From: Tsukamurella sp. 8F
Lineage (GTDB): Bacteria > Actinomycetota > Actinomycetes > Mycobacteriales > Mycobacteriaceae
Direction of reading: 5' to 3'
DNA: 64,000 bases
NCBI RefSeq assembly: GCF_029167375.1
Contig: NZ_JARFTP010000002.1
Location: 124,001-188,000 of the forward strand
The notes under the pieces are model-generated. The model was not told the DNA's origin, made no database searches, and saw nothing but the letters and a program-made list of their open reading frames with translations. Positions 52,958 to 61,862 of the stretch are shown here, piece after piece. Within the stretch, counting starts at the first letter, position 1. The number at the start of each line of letters is the position of its first letter. Made by a program: the position numbers and the translations under genes.

Positions 52958-52958
52958 T
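52953..52958. repeat. Right ACTAGT target-site copy of the IS481-type transposon
   Basis: ACTAGT identical to 50211-50216. It provides the stop of both the transposase relic (plus strand) and pdtaR (minus strand). Confidence 0.6.
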
Positions 52959-53550
52959 CTTTACCCAGAGTGTCGATCACTACGTGAGCGATGGTCTTCA
53001 TGCTCGTGCGGCGGTCCATCGCGGTGCGCTGGATCCATCGGAAGGCATCGGGCTCAGTCAGGTTCTGCTTCGCCATGAGCAGGCCCTTGGCTCGGTCGAC
53101 CAGCTTCCGTGTCTCGAGCCGTTCCGTGAGATCGGTGACTTCGCGCTCTAGCTGCTGCAACTCACCGAAGCGGCTGACCGCGATCTCGATCGCTGGAACG
53201 AGATCCGACTTGGTGAACGGCTTGACCAGGTAGGCCATGGCGCCGGCCTCGCGGGCCTTCTCGACGAACTCGCGCTGGCTGAACGCCGTGAGCATCACGA
53301 CCGGAGCGATCCGCTCCCGCGCGATCTCGGTGGCGGCGTCGAGGCCGTTACGCACAGGCATCTTGACGTCCATGATCACCAGATCGGGGCGAAGCTCGGT
53401 CGCCTTCTCGACGGCGACCTGGCCGTTCTCCGCTTCGGCGACGACGTCGTAGCCCTCCTCGCGCAACATCTCGACGAGGTCGAGCCGGATGATCGCCTCG
53501 TCCTCCGCCACGAGCACGCGGCGGGCTGGAGCACCGTTGTCGTCAGCCAT
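52954..53550 (-). CDS. pdtaR: ANTAR-domain response regulator PdtaR
   Basis: The 198-residue protein has a receiver domain with phospho-acceptor D61 in DLVIMDVKMP and a C-terminal ANTAR RNA-binding domain (KLVDRAKGLLMAKQNLTEPDAFRWIQ). PdtaR in mycobacteria is phosphorylated by PdtaS and acts as a transcription antiterminator on RNA hairpins. The stop codon lies in the transposon target site; the length is close to relatives, so the insertion seems not to have removed important residues. A PdtaS gene is not in the window. Confidence 0.94.
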   Translation of the reverse strand: MADDNGAPARRVLVAEDEAIIRLDLVEMLREEGYDVVAEAENGQVAVEKATELRPDLVIMDVKMPVRNGLDAATEIARERIAPVVMLTAFSQREFVEKAREAGAMAYLVKPFTKSDLVPAIEIAVSRFGELQQLEREVTDLTERLETRKLVDRAKGLLMAKQNLTEPDAFRWIQRTAMDRRTSMKTIAHVVIDTLGKD

Positions 53551-53805
53551 CGGATCCCTTCGATTCGCGCACCGCCCAGAAGATCTACGGCGCTTGCCGG
53601 AAACCCTACCGGCCGGGCATCGGACGATGCGACACGCCGCGACACGCCTGGCCGTGAGCGGGCGGAAAAGTCGGACATCCTGCTAATCTCCTGTGAGATT
53701 CGCGCCTGACCGCAGGTCGTGGAGACGTTGCGACCCGGTCGTGTACGGGCGATGGGGAGAGGGACCTGCGGACCTTAGGCGTCTGGTCGAGGTGGGGAGC
53801 CAAAT

Positions 53806-55218
53806 ATGTTCGGCACGCATTGGTCAGGCCACGATCTGCCACGCCCGCCAGGGGGGACGTTTCTCGGCGGGGACCTGGGAGTGCTGACATCGCGGGAACG
53901 TTCGCGTGCCGCACTCGACTGGGTGCGCCGCGAGCGCCCCGATCTCGTCGAGCTAAGGCTCGGTACCCGCCGCGTGACCCTGGTGCCGAGCGTCCGGATC
54001 GCCTCGGAGCTGTGTGACGCCTCCCGGTTCACGAAGGCGCTCGCTCCAGGCATGGCGGAGCTACGGCAGTATGCCGGCGACGGCCTGTTCACCGCCTATT
54101 CCGATGAGCCGAATTGGCAACTCGCACACGATATCCTGATGCCGGCCTTCAGCCGTCGCGCGATGGAGGGGTACCACGCGATCATGGAGCGTGCCGTGGG
54201 CCAGCTCTGCGATCGTTGGGCGGATGCCGACGAGATGGTCGACGCCACCCACGACGCCGCGAAGCTCACGCTCGACACCATCGGCCGGGCGGCGTTCGGC
54301 TACGACTTCGGCTCATTCGAATCCGACGAGCGGCACCCGCTCGTCGCCGCCCTGTTGCGCGCCCTGTACACCGCAGGCCAGAAGACGAAGCTGGGCTCGG
54401 TGCCCGGAGGTCGAGTGCTGGGTCCCTGGTACGACTGGCGCAATCGCCATCACCAGCGCTACGCGGACGACCTGCTGAACGAGCTGATCGGCGGGCGTGC
54501 CGCCGACGCGGGCGCCCCCGGCAACGGCGACATCCTCGACCTCATGCTCTCGACCCGACACCCCGAGACGGGGGAGTCGTTGAGCCACAGGAACATCCGC
54601 TATCAGATCCTGACCTTTCTAGTGGCCGGCTACGAGACCACCGCGAGTGCGATCTCCTTCGCCCTCTACTACCTCTCCCAGCACGACGACGTGCGTCGCC
54701 GCGTACGTGCCGAGGTCGACGCCGAGATGGCCGGGACCGATGTGCTGCGGTTCGACCAGGTACCCAGGCTGCGCTACCTGCGGCGCGTCCTCGACGAATC
54801 ACTGCGGTTGTGGCCTGCGGCGCCGACGATGGCGCGGGCGCCGCTCGCGGACACCGTCATCGGCGGGCGATACCGCATGCGCACCTCGGACAGCGCCGTC
54901 GTCGTCCTCCCGCTCACGCACCGCGATCCCGAGGCCTGGGGCGACGACGCCGACGCGTTCGACCCCGACCGCTTCGTCCCCGATCGCGCTCGCGGTCGGA
55001 TGCCGCACTCCTACAAGCCTTTCGGAACCGGCGAACGCGCCTGTATCGGTCGGCAGTTCGCACTGCACGAGACGGTGCTGGCGCTCGCGCACATCGTTCA
55101 CCGGTTCGACCTCCAACCGGAGCCGGGCTACGAGCTCGACATCACCACCCGGATGTCGCTCGCGCCGCGGAGGCTCCGGATCGGAATGGATCCGCGGGTG
55201 CCCGCCACGGCCGTGTAG
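53806..55218 (+). CDS. Cytochrome P450, CYP102-like haem domain
   Basis: The 470-residue product has the I-helix LVAGYETTASAISF near 275, the ExxR motif ESLRLWPAAP near 331 and the haem-binding FGTGERACIGRQFA with the cysteine near 416. The sequence is like the haem half of the fatty-acid hydroxylase P450 BM3, but no fused reductase is present, so it must use separate redox partners. GGGGAG lies before the ATG. The last gene of the core before the tRNA lies 34 bases downstream. Confidence 0.9.
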   Translation: MFGTHWSGHDLPRPPGGTFLGGDLGVLTSRERSRAALDWVRRERPDLVELRLGTRRVTLVPSVRIASELCDASRFTKALAPGMAELRQYAGDGLFTAYSDEPNWQLAHDILMPAFSRRAMEGYHAIMERAVGQLCDRWADADEMVDATHDAAKLTLDTIGRAAFGYDFGSFESDERHPLVAALLRALYTAGQKTKLGSVPGGRVLGPWYDWRNRHHQRYADDLLNELIGGRAADAGAPGNGDILDLMLSTRHPETGESLSHRNIRYQILTFLVAGYETTASAISFALYYLSQHDDVRRRVRAEVDAEMAGTDVLRFDQVPRLRYLRRVLDESLRLWPAAPTMARAPLADTVIGGRYRMRTSDSAVVVLPLTHRDPEAWGDDADAFDPDRFVPDRARGRMPHSYKPFGTGERACIGRQFALHETVLALAHIVHRFDLQPEPGYELDITTRMSLAPRRLRIGMDPRVPATAV

Positions 55219-55252
55219 CACGACGCGGTGGGCGGCTGCCTACACTCACTCC

Positions 55253-56407
55253 GTGATCGATGCGGTGATGGAAGGCGCGCGCGAGCGCGCAGGCAATCTG
55301 TGGGCCCTCACGGTGGGCGGAGGAATCCGGCCGGAGCGGCGGACCCCACACGTCGTGGTGGCCGAGGGCGAACATCGCACCCTACGCCGCTTCGCGGACG
55401 ACGGTGCCGTCGCCGCCGCCCGAGAAACGGGCCGACCGCCCGTGCTGTTGATCCCGCCGATCGCGGCACCGGCCACCTCATACGACCTCTCGGATGAGCA
55501 CTCGCTCGTCGCTCATCTGGCCTCGACCGGGCGCGTGCCGTACGTCATCGACTTCGGCGAGGTCGGGTATCGCGACCGCTGGATGAGTTTCGAGACCTTC
55601 GTCGTCGACATCATCCCGCAGGCCATCGAGCGGGCGATCGCGGACTACTACGGTGAGGACGCCGGCGACGGCGAGGTGGACCTGCTCGCGTGGAGCCTGG
55701 GCGGGACGCTCGCCTTCCTCACGGCCGGTACGGCCCCGCGGCCGATCCGGTCGATCACCGCCGTGGCGACGCCGCTGGACTACATGAAGCTGTGGGGGTA
55801 CCCCACGGTGATCGCCGCGAACCGCCCTACCGGCGGGGTTGTGCCGTCTGCGCTGTTGCGTCTGGCCGGCGGGATTCCGGCGCCGATCGTTCGGCTCGGT
55901 TACCGAGCCACGTCATGGGACCGCGAGTTGAAGAAGCCCTGGTTCATCCTCACCCACCTGGACGAGACCGAGACGCTCGCGCGGATGGAGATCATCAACC
56001 GCTTCCAGCGGACCTTCCCCGGGTATCCGGGGAAGATGACCGTGCAGTACTGGGAACGGCTGATCCTCGGCGGGCAGCTGGCCGCCGGGCGGGTGGAACT
56101 CGACGAGGCGGTCGCCGACCTGCGCGGGATCGACGTCCCCATCCAGCTCTTCGGGAGCCACCGCGATGCCCTCTGTTCCTGGCAGGCTGCGCGGTACGGC
56201 GTGGACCTGTTCGACGGCTCCCCGCGCGTGCAGTTCTCGACGGTGGAATCCAGCCACCTAGGCCTCATCGCCGGCCCGGACGCGGTCCGCGAGACCTGGC
56301 CCACCATCGACACGTTCCTTGCGTCACTGGACGAGGACGCGTCCGTGTCAGCGGAGAGCGGGTCCGACGACAAGACGGGGCCGGCGGATACCCCGGTCGC
56401 ACCCTGA
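55253..56407 (+). CDS. PhaC-like alpha/beta hydrolase
   Basis: The GTG at 55253 opens 384 codons. The product has LLIPPIAAPATSYDL, the nucleophile elbow DLLAWSLGGTLAFL near residue 147 (Ser, not the Cys of most PHA synthases) and the histidine in VESSHLGLIAG near 340. The shape follows the PhaC/class III PHA synthase superfamily, but the Ser nucleophile points to a hydrolase or acyltransferase. Its tail is acidic and disordered. It is likely co-transcribed with the P450, suggesting fatty-acid-derived substrates (inference). A longer frame starting in the P450 is rejected. Confidence 0.75.
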   Translation: MIDAVMEGARERAGNLWALTVGGGIRPERRTPHVVVAEGEHRTLRRFADDGAVAAARETGRPPVLLIPPIAAPATSYDLSDEHSLVAHLASTGRVPYVIDFGEVGYRDRWMSFETFVVDIIPQAIERAIADYYGEDAGDGEVDLLAWSLGGTLAFLTAGTAPRPIRSITAVATPLDYMKLWGYPTVIAANRPTGGVVPSALLRLAGGIPAPIVRLGYRATSWDRELKKPWFILTHLDETETLARMEIINRFQRTFPGYPGKMTVQYWERLILGGQLAAGRVELDEAVADLRGIDVPIQLFGSHRDALCSWQAARYGVDLFDGSPRVQFSTVESSHLGLIAGPDAVRETWPTIDTFLASLDEDASVSAESGSDDKTGPADTPVAP

Positions 56408-56467
56408 GTCTCACCCGCCTCTAGACTCACCTGGTCCGGCACCACGGCGATCCCGGGGGCCGGTCCC

Positions 56468-56544
56468 GCCCCCGTAGCCCAATTGGCAGAGGCAACGGAT
56501 TCAAAACCCGTCCAGTGTGAGTTCGAGTCTCACCGGGGGCACCA
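56468..56544 (+). tRNA. tRNA-Leu (anticodon CAA)
   Basis: The 77-base sequence folds as a cloverleaf: acceptor GCCCCCG/CGGGGGC, D-arm with AATTGGCAGA, anticodon loop TTCAAAA (CAA), T-arm GTGAG/CTCAC with TTCGAGT, and an encoded CCA. The variable loop is short, as in the actinobacterial tRNA-Leu(CAA) type. The last anticodon-stem pair would be A-C, a mismatch where relatives have A-T. An integrase relic follows directly. Confidence 0.88.
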
Positions 56545-56555
56545 GAATTGCTAGG

Positions 56556-57029
56556 TCAGAGCGTTGCAGGTGTGTCGGAGACGGCACGGAGTCGGTCTCC
56601 GGTAGGCAGCCGGTAGGCAGCAGCGTCGAAGGAGTCGGCTAAGTTGTCGAGGTCGTCGGGGAACAGGTGGCGGTATCGGTCGAGTGTCAGGGTCGCCGTC
56701 TTGTGCCCCGGGAGCGTCTGCAAAGACCTTCACGTTCGCGCCGCCGTGGATTGCCAGGCTCGCGCAGGTGTGTCGCAGTTGATGGGGGCGTGAGTCCGTC
56801 TCTCTGACGGCCGTCGCCGCCGCGTCGAACACGTACCGCAGTTGCCCGATCGTCAGCCACTCGCCGTCGCGTCCGGGGAACACGAGAGCATCGGACGCCC
56901 GTCCACGCATCTCCGTCGTCAGCAGGGGGAGCAGGAACCGGGGGATCGGCACCCGTCGGCTCGTCCGGTTCTTGGGCGCTCCCTCGACCAAGCCCTGCCC
57001 GGTGAGCGAATGCGGACTTTGCCGTTAAG
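56556..57029 (-). pseudogene. Tyrosine integrase, C-terminal relic
   Basis: The frame carries HQLRHTCASLAIHGGANVKV, a tyrosine-recombinase catalytic box. One extra T after this point shifts the frame. With it removed the reading continues LQTLPGHKTATLTLDRYRHLF, including the GH motif and the catalytic tyrosine, to a TGA at 56556-56558. Upstream the homology stops at an in-frame TAA near 57030, and the N-terminal half is gone. It lies 12 bases from the tRNA 3' end, the classic arrangement of a tRNA-integrating element. Confidence 0.85.
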
Positions 57030-57282
57030 GGGGGGCGACGCGCATGAGGCCGACGCGCCGTCTACTGCCGCAGCCGGGGCAATGGACAAGCACAACAATG
57101 GCACCGGGCGTGCGGTTGGCCTCCGCCACGAGGACGACGAAGCGGGGATACGGACAGAGTGCCGTCAGCTCGCGAGCGCAGCCGCAATCGTCCCGCACCC
57201 CGACTCAGCTGATATGAGCCCGTACTCCGGCGCACTGGTCATACTCCACGAATAGCCAGCAGACAGACAGGCGGAAGATGAG

Positions 57283-58137
57283 ATGAGCGACGACAACCCG
57301 AGTGTTACGGGTGCGGCCGCGGCTCCAGCGTGGCTCCGCTCGGCACAACAGTTCGCCCGCGCCGCAGTAGCGTTCATCGCTGGCGGCGTCCTCGGTGTCT
57401 TCGGCGCCTGGGGGCTGATATTCCCCGCGGCAGTAATCAGCACCCGGCCCGCCGTATTCGCCAGCATCGCGTGCATCGCGCTGTTGGTGCTGGGAGCAGT
57501 AGCAGTGTTCGCGACGCGTCGGCGCGGTTTCGTATGGCGAGCCGCGATCGCCGGTTTCGTCATCGCCGGGCTGATAACAGTCGTGCTCCTGGCATGGGTA
57601 CTCGGATCATTCACACGAGGGATGGCAAAGCTCGACGCCGCAGAGTCCGGCCGCGGAAGTAGCCCGCTGGCCGCTGACCTTCAGAACATCCCGGGGCAGC
57701 TTCAAGCCTCGGGCCCCTCCGCCGGCGGCTACACCGTGGGCTCCTGCGTCAACCTGTCGGGCTCGCGCGCATCCACGACCGCTATCACTGCTCGATGCGA
57801 TGCCACCGATGCTGCGGGCGCGTACAAAGTCGTCGCGATCGCTACATCGGCCACAGGATGCCCGTCGGACGTCGACCAGGTGAACTTCCAGAAGAGAGAC
57901 CAGACCGGCTACGCGCTCTGCCTCGACTACAACTGGGTCGCCTCGAGCTGCTTGCTTGTCAATACCGGGTGGAAAGCCGAGCGCGTCAGCTGCGATTCTC
58001 GCCCAGCGGTTGGCGTGGTAGCTCGTCCGACTGATCTGCTCGTAAGCACCGCTGACAAGAAGAGATGCGCCAACGGCGGCATCGATCACCCCGTTCGCAA
58101 ATACACCGTGTGCATCGCACGACAGAATGCGCACTGA
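57283..58137 (+). CDS. Membrane protein with LppU-like outer domain
   Basis: The 284-residue product has three to four hydrophobic helices in its first 110 residues. Then an outside domain follows with the pattern VGSCVNLSG, TARCD, YKVVAIA, GCPSDVDQV and ALCLDYNW, which resembles the LppU/SCO3897 family of actinobacterial envelope proteins, including its cysteine pairs. Function is unknown. GAGATG context and the ATG at 57283 look sound. The 250 bases before it (57030-57282) hold no gene I can support. Confidence 0.65.
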   Translation: MSDDNPSVTGAAAAPAWLRSAQQFARAAVAFIAGGVLGVFGAWGLIFPAAVISTRPAVFASIACIALLVLGAVAVFATRRRGFVWRAAIAGFVIAGLITVVLLAWVLGSFTRGMAKLDAAESGRGSSPLAADLQNIPGQLQASGPSAGGYTVGSCVNLSGSRASTTAITARCDATDAAGAYKVVAIATSATGCPSDVDQVNFQKRDQTGYALCLDYNWVASSCLLVNTGWKAERVSCDSRPAVGVVARPTDLLVSTADKKRCANGGIDHPVRKYTVCIARQNAH

Positions 58138-58215
58138 AAGGTCGCCTCACTTGCGAATCTCACATCTGTGTGGCTGTAGCTCCCAGAAGGCACCTAGTTC
58201 TCGCTGGTCAGCGGC

Positions 58216-59073
58216 TCACCGGTTCAAGGGGTGCTGTTTGGAAATCGTGGGTGTGCTCTCGTTCTTGTGCGAAAACTTATTCTCCTGCGTAAGGAGCGCG
58301 GTGACGAACAACGGCAGTCGCTGGATTGTCGCCTGATCGGGAGCGTGCCACGTGCCGAGCCTCGTGGCCCGGCCCGGCAATAGCGGCGCGATCGCGCGAA
58401 CTCGCCTCCCGAGCGCTCGCGCGGTGAGCAGGGTGACATCGGCGCACGCGTCGCTGCCAGGCGGGCCGCCGATAACGGTCGCGAGCATACATCCGATCCC
58501 GATGACCGTGAAATGGTAGCGCTCGATACGGGCTTCACCGCCGACGATGCGGTTCAGCGGAAGGGGTGCGTGGCTTCGTTGGATGTGGTGCCGCCAGCTC
58601 CGATCCAGTCGTGTCAGGGTGACGATCCACCCAGCCGGCACTACTCCGTTTTGGATCTCGGCTCGGTCATCCGCCGCGACCGGCGCATCGTCGTCGCCGC
58701 GGGCGGCCGCCATCTCGATCACAGCGGCGGTCTTGGCGCACCAGAGCCGAACCACGTTGACGTCGTTTGCGGTCAGGCTGTCGGTACCGTCAATGAGCCT
58801 GCGCAGGGTCGTGTTGGCCTCCGACTCGAGCTTGCTCATCCAGCCGTTGTTGCAGCGTTCGCAAACAGTGCGCGCAGTGACATCCATCAGGTTCACCGGC
58901 CGGGTGCATTGGCTGTATTCGAATTCGGCGATCTTCCGGCCAACCGCTTCGGTGACGACGTGGTCTCCGTGATCGTCGACCGTGTCCCGCAGGGCTTGCG
59001 AGAACACGTGCTCGCGGCTCAGGCGCACCTCGGGTGTGGACTTCCCGCACATATCGCAAGTCCGTGCGCTCAT
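58216..59073 (-). CDS. HNH-like zinc-binding protein
   Basis: The 285-residue product begins with TCDMCGKSTPEVRLSREHVFSQAL and later has ARTVCERCNNGWMSKLESEA. This is the pattern of an HNH-type nuclease module: two CxxC pairs and a REHVFS histidine. The remaining 200 residues are unrecognised. GGGAGG precedes the ATG at 59073. Related proteins are often found in accessory regions and some belong to defence islands. Nuclease activity is not certain. Confidence 0.65.
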   Translation of the reverse strand: MSARTCDMCGKSTPEVRLSREHVFSQALRDTVDDHGDHVVTEAVGRKIAEFEYSQCTRPVNLMDVTARTVCERCNNGWMSKLESEANTTLRRLIDGTDSLTANDVNVVRLWCAKTAAVIEMAAARGDDDAPVAADDRAEIQNGVVPAGWIVTLTRLDRSWRHHIQRSHAPLPLNRIVGGEARIERYHFTVIGIGCMLATVIGGPPGSDACADVTLLTARALGRRVRAIAPLLPGRATRLGTWHAPDQATIQRLPLFVTALLTQENKFSHKNESTPTISKQHPLNR

Positions 59074-59208
59074 CCGATCCCTCCCAGCTAAGGTCCCGTC
59101 GACAGTGCCAGCCTAGCGTTGGGGCACGGCGAACTCCCGCTTTCCTTGGCTTGCAGTTCTATTGGTGGTCAGACGGGTGTGCGTTCATTACGGAACGAGC
59201 GAGGTCGT

Positions 59209-59242
59209 AGTCTCTCCGGGCAGCCACCATGCTGGAGAGACT
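59209..59242. promoter_or_regulatory. Nine-base stem-loop upstream of the HNH-like gene
   Basis: AGTCTCTCC at 59209-59217 pairs perfectly with GGAGAGACT at 59234-59242 over a 16-base loop. It lies in the gene-free stretch between the HNH-like gene and the IS3 element. It may be a terminator or an old element end. No other structure was found in 59092-59352. Confidence 0.35.
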
Positions 59243-59384
59243 GGTCAATAATCCTCAGGCCGGGGTGCTGTTCGCGACATGTCGGCACTGTCCCCAGCGG
59301 TTTGGCTGTACATGGTCAACTACCAGTTAATACGACGGCCGGTGTGGCGGCGCTGAACCGTCCTGGTCCGGTCGGAGACCTCGA

Positions 59385-60180
<796 letters not shown>

Positions 60181-60233
60181 GATCGCATTCTCCCGGTGCG
60201 TTCACGGTCTCCACCAGCCCCAGGACGGTTCAG

Positions 60234-60426
60234 CCCCAGGCTGCATCAGCAACTCTTGCACCCACTGCTCAAACCCACTTCGCGAAGCAAGATCGAGCCC
60301 GAGCTGATTCGCGACACCGAGGCCGGCCCCAGGCTGATGGACCCCCACGCCACCCCACTCATCGCGTGAATCCAACCAGGACTCGTACAGACTGGCACTC
60401 GGCGCGACCAAACTGACTCCGCTCAT
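60234..60426 (-). pseudogene. GNAT acetyltransferase N-terminus cut by IS3
   Basis: From an ATG at 60426 the frame reads MSGVSLVAPSASLYESWLD, then SRDEWGGVGVHQPGAGLG and SGFEQWVQELLMQ. This is the typical first 60 residues of GNAT-family acetyltransferases of actinobacteria. It then enters the IS3 inverted repeat. I do not see the remaining C-terminal part on the far side of the element. Confidence 0.6.
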
Positions 60427-60851
60427 ACCCCAATGCTCCGCTACGCACCCCAAAAGCGGCAACTGAAGCCGAATCGGACCGCCCCGCTGATCACGAACGA
60501 ATTCATACGATGTGGATCGACCACGCCGAACCCCAGGCACCGTGCCGACTGTCCATGTCGAACTGGTACGTCGGCGAATGAGACTGCACCGCATACGAAT
60601 GCAGTGAACTGACCGTTCCTCCCCCGGGTACCGGGATACGCCCGACGCCACGTCCATATCGGGGCGCAGCCGGCATCGTGGTGATATGGCACATGCCCCA
60701 GGGGGCCTCGTGACCACGGATCACCGCGACGACGACCCCGGACTCAGGAACCTTCTCGGCCGCGCTCAAGCAGCGCCCACCGTGCACCGCAGCTGCCGCC
60801 GTCGCCACTTGAGCGTGGATAGCGTCCGAGGGTCGGGGGCAACGCATGAGC
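60427..60851. other. Gene-poor stretch before the toxin-antitoxin operon
   Basis: Weak minus-strand frames exist here, one beginning near 60847 (MRCPRPSDAIHAQ), but none is recognised and their frames shift partway. I see no firm gene, only possible remnants. Confidence 0.4.
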
Positions 60852-60878
60852 AATAGGACTAGTACGACTAGTCCCATT
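60852..60878. promoter_or_regulatory. Palindromic operator of the toxin-antitoxin operon
   Basis: GGACTAGT-ACG-ACTAGTCC (60856-60874) is a perfect eight-base dyad, extended by AAT/ATT on the outside. It lies just before a TATAGC -10-like box near 60882 and 22 bases before the antitoxin ATG. This is the usual site of antitoxin autorepression. Confidence 0.65.
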
Positions 60879-60895
60879 AGGTATAGCATGGGCTC

Positions 60896-61129
60896 ATGCG
60901 CACCATCACGAGCACCGAGGCGAAAGCCAAGCTCAACTCCGTCCTCGCCGAGGTCGAGAAGACCGGCAGTCCGGTCACCGTCACCTCGCACGGCCGCGCG
61001 GTCGCTGTCATCTCACCGGCGACACCGAGGACGCGCACGTTCGGTCAGTTCCCCGGGCTGATGATCCCCGACGACTTCGACGCGCCCCTTCCCGACGAGG
61101 AGTTGGCAGCTTGGGACGCCGCCTCGTGA
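60896..61129 (+). CDS. Phd/YefM-family antitoxin
   Basis: The 77-residue product starts MRTITSTEAKAKLNSVLAEV and has SPVTVTSHGRAVAVI, the Phd/YefM DNA-binding fold. The C-terminal half, PDDFDAPLPDEELAAWD, is the toxin-binding tail. The gene overlaps the toxin gene by four bases. The antitoxin should neutralise the PIN toxin and repress the operon through the upstream dyad. Confidence 0.9.
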   Translation: MRTITSTEAKAKLNSVLAEVEKTGSPVTVTSHGRAVAVISPATPRTRTFGQFPGLMIPDDFDAPLPDEELAAWDAAS

Positions 61130-61521
61130 CCGCGGTCCTACTCGACACCAATGCGCTGCTGTGGCTGGTGAAATCACCCGACCTGGTAGCAGAGTCGGCA
61201 CTCGAGGTGCTCGAGGATCCCGCCAACGACCTGTTCGTCTCGGCCGCCTCGGCCTGGGAGATCGCAATCAAGACCCGGCTGGGGCGCCTAGATGGCGCAG
61301 GAATCCTGTCGAGCTGGATGGACACACTGAAGGCGATGGCCGCGCAGGAACTCGTAATGGATTCGGCAGACGCCACCCTGGCCGGACAACTGAACTGGGA
61401 TCACCGGGATCCGTTCGACCGAATGATCGTGGCCCAGGCCACGCGCCGCGGGCTCGCGATCGCCACCAGCGACCGCACGATCCGCGAGGGGGCGATGACG
61501 CCGGTCATCGCCATCAAATAG
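61126..61521 (+). CDS. vapC: VapC-type PIN-domain toxin
   Basis: The 131-residue product has the PIN acidic residues in LLDTNALLWL (first D), SAASAWEIAIK (E) and HRDPFDRMIVAQA (D), and SDRTIRE near the end. VapC toxins cut RNA, often tRNA. The GTG at 61126 overlaps the antitoxin stop, so an in-frame TTG upstream is not needed. Confidence 0.9.
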   Translation: MTAVLLDTNALLWLVKSPDLVAESALEVLEDPANDLFVSAASAWEIAIKTRLGRLDGAGILSSWMDTLKAMAAQELVMDSADATLAGQLNWDHRDPFDRMIVAQATRRGLAIATSDRTIREGAMTPVIAIK

Positions 61522-61862
61522 CCCAGCCCCACAGCCCAGCAATCGGCACAGAGAACCAGGAGTCTGGCAATCAGTGGAGACTCGAGGAGAGTTGCTCGGC
61601 CGAGGCCCGACCTTCCGGCGATCTCGCCGCTTCCTCCATGGGAGTGTGCACTTCGTTCGACCTGTCGGCTTCGGTCAGGTAACGCACCACCTGTCCGTCA
61701 TCGCGGCCGTGCCGGGCGGGGCGTGGCTTGATAGGACGCCCGCTAGGTCTACAAGCGACACCCGAATGACCTCCTCGTAAGTGCACAGCGGGTCGGCGCA
61801 CAATCGGACCGGTCATTCACAACGCCATTACAGTCGAGCCATCTACTTGATAAGGAGATGCC
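61522..61862. other. Gene-free stretch after vapC
   Basis: No frame here has a recognisable product or a good start. A ribosome site (AAGGAG) at 61852-61857 belongs to the next gene. Nothing else is seen. Confidence 0.5.
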
